From contig JAAZOC010000082.1 of the NCBI GenBank assembly GCA_012797935.1, forward strand, positions 1 through 8,802: DNA of 8,802 nucleotides, written 5' to 3'. Below the pieces are notes generated by a model that worked only from the letters and a program-made list of their open reading frames with translations, made no database searches and was not told the DNA's origin. The stretch comes from Candidatus Microgenomates bacterium. Its GTDB lineage: Bacteria > Patescibacteriota > Dojkabacteria > SC72. The position numbers and the translations under genes are program-made. Shown here one piece after another: positions 6,347 through 8,802 of this stretch (position 1 is its first letter; every line of letters begins with the position of its first letter).

Positions 6347-6375
6347 TTGCCATACTCCGTCCTTTAAGTTACAAT
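6347..6375 (+). promoter_or_regulatory. Leaderless promoter of the PAP2 gene
   Basis: TTGCCA (6347-6352, four of six) and TACAAT (6370-6375, five of six) are 17 bp apart. The ATG at 6381 is 5 nt after the -10 box. The gap between the neighbouring genes is only 38 bp, so the promoter fills it almost completely. Confidence 0.65.
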
Positions 6376-6380
6376 GAACA

Positions 6381-6947
6381 ATGCTCAAAAAGAAAATTGC
6401 CCGAATAATTTCAGAAGTATTTAATGGGTTCTTAACAATGATATTAACACCATTAATATCAATACTACTTTCTCCACTTGATTTTCAAAGAAAAGCAGCT
6501 TTAGGAATAATATATGTACTAATTCCTCTGCTTCCATATCTGCTACTAAGGAAATTAGGCCTAGTATCTGACTACGAATTTTCAAAAAGGAAAGAGAGGC
6601 CTGTATACTTTTTTACACTTTCAATACTCTTTGGTTTAACATATCTCTTCGTTAATACATTAGGAAATGAAATTCTTTCAACAATATCATTAAACATCTT
6701 TCTAGTATCAACAGTAATATCATTTATTACATTACTCTGGAAAATATCTGGCCATATGACATATTCAACATTGCTTTTTGTAACAGTAATTTTTCTTGTT
6801 GATTCACCATACCTTCTTTTGCTTTTTCTCTTTACTCCTTTTATTGCCTGGTCAAGAATAGTTTTAGGTAAACATACTCTTACACAAACTATGCTTGGAA
6901 CATTAATAACTCTGTTTCTTTCCATTCTCATTTACTGGGGTTTCTGA
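6381..6947 (+). CDS. PAP2-family integral membrane phosphatase, polyprenyl-diphosphatase type
   Basis: 188 residues, with about six hydrophobic helices (about 14-31, 40-57, 76-93, 103-120, 129-152 and 168-187). PAP2 motifs: a basic KRKERP at 69-74 (KxxxRP-like, shorter than the textbook KX6RP), KISGH at 121-125 (SGH, H125), and SRIVLGKH at 158-165 (R159, H165 as predicted nucleophile). The usual aspartate four residues after this histidine is glutamine (Q169, HTLTQ). This HT-x-x-Q form resembles dolichyl-diphosphatase members, so the likely substrate is a polyprenyl diphosphate, regenerating the lipid carrier for cell-envelope glycans. Its stop TGA (6945-6947) is followed at once by TAG. That TGA also forms the TG of the extended -10 box for gatA. 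The family call is good; the substrate is inference. Confidence 0.72.
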   Translation: MLKKKIARIISEVFNGFLTMILTPLISILLSPLDFQRKAALGIIYVLIPLLPYLLLRKLGLVSDYEFSKRKERPVYFFTLSILFGLTYLFVNTLGNEILSTISLNIFLVSTVISFITLLWKISGHMTYSTLLFVTVIFLVDSPYLLLLFLFTPFIAWSRIVLGKHTLTQTMLGTLITLFLSILIYWGF

Positions 6948-6953
6948 TAGAAT
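6945..6953 (+). promoter_or_regulatory. Extended -10 promoter of gatA
   Basis: TGATAGAAT fits the extended -10 form TGnTAnAAT, with hexamer TAGAAT at 6948-6953. Its TG comes from the stop codon of the upstream gene. TTCTCA at 6925-6930 is a possible weak -35 at 17 bp. The gatA ATG at 6963 is 9 nt after the hexamer, so the leader should be 0-3 nt. Confidence 0.6.
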
Positions 6954-6962
6954 ACAACCATT

Positions 6963-8411
6963 ATGAATCTGACAATAACTGAGTTAAAAGACAAATTACT
7001 CAAGAAAGAGATCTCTGCTCTAGAAATAGTTACTTACTATCTAAAAAGGATAGATGATTTAGATTCAAAACTTAATTCTTTCATAACTGTTAACAATGAA
7101 TTAGCAATCTCAAAAGCTAAAGAATTTGATAACAATTTTGAAAAATACAAAGACAAAAAACTTTCTGGTATCCCAATATCTGTCAAAGATGTTTTTTCTA
7201 CTAAAGATATACTAACAACATGTGCTTCACATGTCCTTGATGGATATATGCCGGTATATAATGCAACAGTTATACAAAAGATTTTAGATGAAGAAGCAAT
7301 TCTTTTAGGTAAAACAAATCAAGATCAGTTTTGTCACGGATCTGGAACTGCTACATCATATTATGGACCTTCTAGAAACCCATGGAACTTAGAAACTTTG
7401 CCAGGAGGATCAAGTGGTGGATCTGCTTCTGCATTAGCCGCAGATCTAACTACAGGAACTCTAGGGACAGAAACTGCAGGCTCCATTAGATTACCTTCGT
7501 CATGGTGTGGACTTGTTGGTATAAAGCCAACATATGGAAGAGTATCAAGGTATGGTGTACTAGCAATGGGATCATCACTGGATTGTCCAGGACCAATTGT
7601 TAAAAGTGTTGAAGATGGTGCATATTTGCTTTCCATCATTGCAGGATATGATTCAAATGACTTCACATCTTCTAAATTACCAGTACCTGACTACTACAAG
7701 GAATTAGATGCAGAATCTGTTAAAAACATGAAAGTTGCTCTGCCAAAAGAATTCCTTGAATTACAACTAGAAGATGGAGTAAGGAAAAATTTTGAAAAGA
7801 GTATTCAAATTCTAAAAGACAAAGGAGTAACAATCGAAGAGGTTTCCATTATGGATCCAAAATTTGGTATTGCTGTTTACACAATCACATGTAGAAGTGA
7901 AGTATCATCAAATCTTGCAAGATATGATGGTACAAGATTTGGATTAGAAGGAAGTAAGAATGGAACAATAAAAGAACTTTACGAGTCAACTAGAGGAGAA
8001 GGATTTGGTGCAGAAGCAAAGAGAAGAGTAATGACAGGAACATTCTCTCTTTCTGCTGGATATGCAGATGAATATTTCAGAAAATCAGAACAGGTGAGAC
8101 AGTTAATTAAAGAAGATTTGGATAGAATACTTTCGAAATACGATGCAATTATTGCACCTACTACACCATCAATAGCACTAACAGACAAAGATGCAGAGAA
8201 TCCACTTTTTGGAGAAATTGCAGATGTACTTGCAGAAGGAAGTTCTGAAGCAGGTCTTCCTGGTATAACTATTCCTTCTGGACTTTCAGAAAATATGCCA
8301 ACAGGAGTACAGTTCATTGGTAAGCATTTTGGAGAACAAACAATACTAAATCTAGCATTTGCATTAGAAAAAGAATTAGGAAGGTTGATACTAGATACAA
8401 GTAAGATATAA
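6963..8411 (+). CDS. gatA: Glutamyl-tRNA(Gln)/aspartyl-tRNA(Asn) amidotransferase subunit A
   Basis: 482 residues, full family length. GatA hydrolyses glutamine and passes the ammonia to GatB, which amidates misacylated Glu-tRNA(Gln) or Asp-tRNA(Asn); it acts in the cytoplasm as part of GatCAB. The amidase-signature triad is visible: K75 in PISVKD, cis-Ser S150 in PGGSSGGS, and nucleophile S174 in GTETAGSIRLP. The S150-S174 distance of 24 matches known GatA. Further GatA marks are GLVGIKPTYGRVSRYGV (from 183), SSNLARYDGTRFG and LSAGYADEYFRKSEQVR. The usual SDTGGSIRQP around the nucleophile is here TETAGSIRLP, which still fits the broad amidase signature. The partners gatB and gatC are not in the window. 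It stands alone between membrane-protein genes with its own promoter, and the promoter of the next gene lies inside its 3' end. Stop is TAA. Confidence 0.96.
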   Translation: MNLTITELKDKLLKKEISALEIVTYYLKRIDDLDSKLNSFITVNNELAISKAKEFDNNFEKYKDKKLSGIPISVKDVFSTKDILTTCASHVLDGYMPVYNATVIQKILDEEAILLGKTNQDQFCHGSGTATSYYGPSRNPWNLETLPGGSSGGSASALAADLTTGTLGTETAGSIRLPSSWCGLVGIKPTYGRVSRYGVLAMGSSLDCPGPIVKSVEDGAYLLSIIAGYDSNDFTSSKLPVPDYYKELDAESVKNMKVALPKEFLELQLEDGVRKNFEKSIQILKDKGVTIEEVSIMDPKFGIAVYTITCRSEVSSNLARYDGTRFGLEGSKNGTIKELYESTRGEGFGAEAKRRVMTGTFSLSAGYADEYFRKSEQVRQLIKEDLDRILSKYDAIIAPTTPSIALTDKDAENPLFGEIADVLAEGSSEAGLPGITIPSGLSENMPTGVQFIGKHFGEQTILNLAFALEKELGRLILDTSKI

Positions 8412-8412
8412 T
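8385..8412 (+). promoter_or_regulatory. Leaderless promoter of the GH18-like gene
   Basis: TTGATA (8385-8390, five of six) and a perfect TATAAT (8407-8412) are 16 bp apart, both within or touching the 3' end of gatA. The ATG at 8419 is 6 nt after the -10 box. The AAGGA just before the ATG abuts it and is too close to act as a normal Shine-Dalgarno. Confidence 0.72.
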
Positions 8413-8418
8413 TAAGGA

Positions 8419-8802
8419 ATGAAAATTTTGAAACTGCTTTCCATATTTGGAATATTCCTAGGTCTCTCTTTAATTGCATTTTCCTTGTACTTCACATTTC
8501 TACCCCTAAAAGAAACTTCTCCTTCAACAACACAATCACAAAGCAACAAAATTACAGAGCCAGAAAGCACACAACAAAAAGAACCCGTTATTGAAGATGT
8601 TAAACAAGAAGAGCTTAAAGAATCAGGATGGATTCCAAACTGGTCATTCGACACTGGAATTACAAGTGTAAGAAAAAATATAAAAATACTTGATGAAGTA
8701 AACCCTGTCTTGTATTCAATTAACAATGACGGATCTCTAAGTAAAAGAACCATACCTTCTACAAGTATCAAAGAGTTAAATAGTCTAGCAAAAGATAACG
8801 AT
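8419..8802 (+). CDS. Membrane-anchored glycoside hydrolase family 18-like protein, 3' end outside window
   Basis: The reading frame is open from ATG 8419 to the right edge (128 residues). Residues 4-28 are one hydrophobic segment (signal anchor or uncleaved signal peptide), followed by a Ser/Thr/Gln/Glu/Lys-rich linker (31-68). From residue 70, GWIPNWSFDTG and then ILDEVNPVLYSINNDGSLSKR (90-110) match the start of the GH18 barrel as in YaaH/YdhD-type spore and cell-wall hydrolases and chitinase-like proteins: the first strand G-x-x-P-x-W, then 'i-x-P-x-x-Y-x-i-x-x-d-G-s-l'. The catalytic DxxDxDxE motif would lie beyond the window, so activity cannot be judged. A role on the cell surface acting on peptidoglycan or host glycans is plausible. 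It begins 7 nt after the gatA stop but has its own promoter. Confidence 0.7.
   Translation, partial: MKILKLLSIFGIFLGLSLIAFSLYFTFLPLKETSPSTTQSQSNKITEPESTQQKEPVIEDVKQEELKESGWIPNWSFDTGITSVRKNIKILDEVNPVLYSINNDGSLSKRTIPSTSIKELNSLAKDND

Noticed and set aside
6945..6950. TGA immediately followed by in-frame TAG, possible sign of TGA recoded as glycine (code 25, as in Gracilibacteria)
   Set aside because: No gene in the window has an in-frame TGA although HelD and GatA alone give over 1200 codons, and glycines are written as GGN. Standard code is the simpler reading.
7979..8479. 166-codon minus-strand ORF opposite gatA, and similar long minus-strand ORFs at 5347-5886 and 6572-6931
   Set aside because: They are mirror frames of well-supported genes, lack recognisable motifs and have no promoter in the right place.
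1..8802. CRISPR arrays, insertion sequences, tandem repeats or rRNA genes
   Set aside because: No regularly spaced direct repeats, transposase motifs, terminal inverted repeats or rRNA signatures were seen.

Overview
The window is an AT-rich bacterial segment with short intergenic gaps and many small secreted or membrane proteins. The combination of a TasA/camelysin-type fibre cluster with its own SipW-type signal peptidase, a DUF192 protein, a GH18-like protein, a PAP2-like phosphatase and gatA, with almost no Shine-Dalgarno sequences, fits a Candidate Phyla Radiation (Patescibacteria) genome such as Dojkabacteria, Microgenomates or Katanobacteria. That placement is inferred from gene content and style, not from a marker gene. 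The code looks standard: no gene needs an in-frame TGA, and stops are mostly TAA or TAG.

Layout. (1) 1-391, minus strand: 5' part of a membrane-anchored DUF192 protein, running off the left edge. (2) 472-2682, plus: a HelD-type superfamily 1 helicase, probably an RNA polymerase recycling factor. (3) 2683-2878: a gap with a good sigma-70-type promoter, followed by about 145 nt of untranslated leader rich in inverted repeats and competing pairings; no known riboswitch class was recognised. (4) 2879-6163, plus: five tightly packed genes: two camelysin/TasA-like fibre subunits, a Ser-His (SipW/ER-type) signal peptidase, a third and divergent camelysin-like protein that overlaps it, and a signal-peptide protein with an extracellular domain and three C-terminal membrane helices. 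(5) 6196-8802, plus: four genes, each with its own promoter: a 48-residue secreted peptide, a PAP2-family membrane phosphatase of the polyprenyl-diphosphatase type, gatA, and the start of a membrane-anchored GH18-like protein running off the right edge.

How it works together (inference). The leader controls a fibre-assembly operon: SipW removes the unusual signal peptides of the TasA-like subunits, the mature N-terminal strand is available for subunit-to-subunit polymerisation, and the three-helix protein is a candidate membrane anchor or assembly platform.

The second theme is leaderless expression. At five gene starts (DUF192, the small peptide, PAP2, gatA, GH18) a -10 box lies only 5-9 nt upstream of the ATG, so transcription should begin at or next to the start codon. 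The long structured leader of the fibre operon is the conspicuous exception and the most interesting element of the window.
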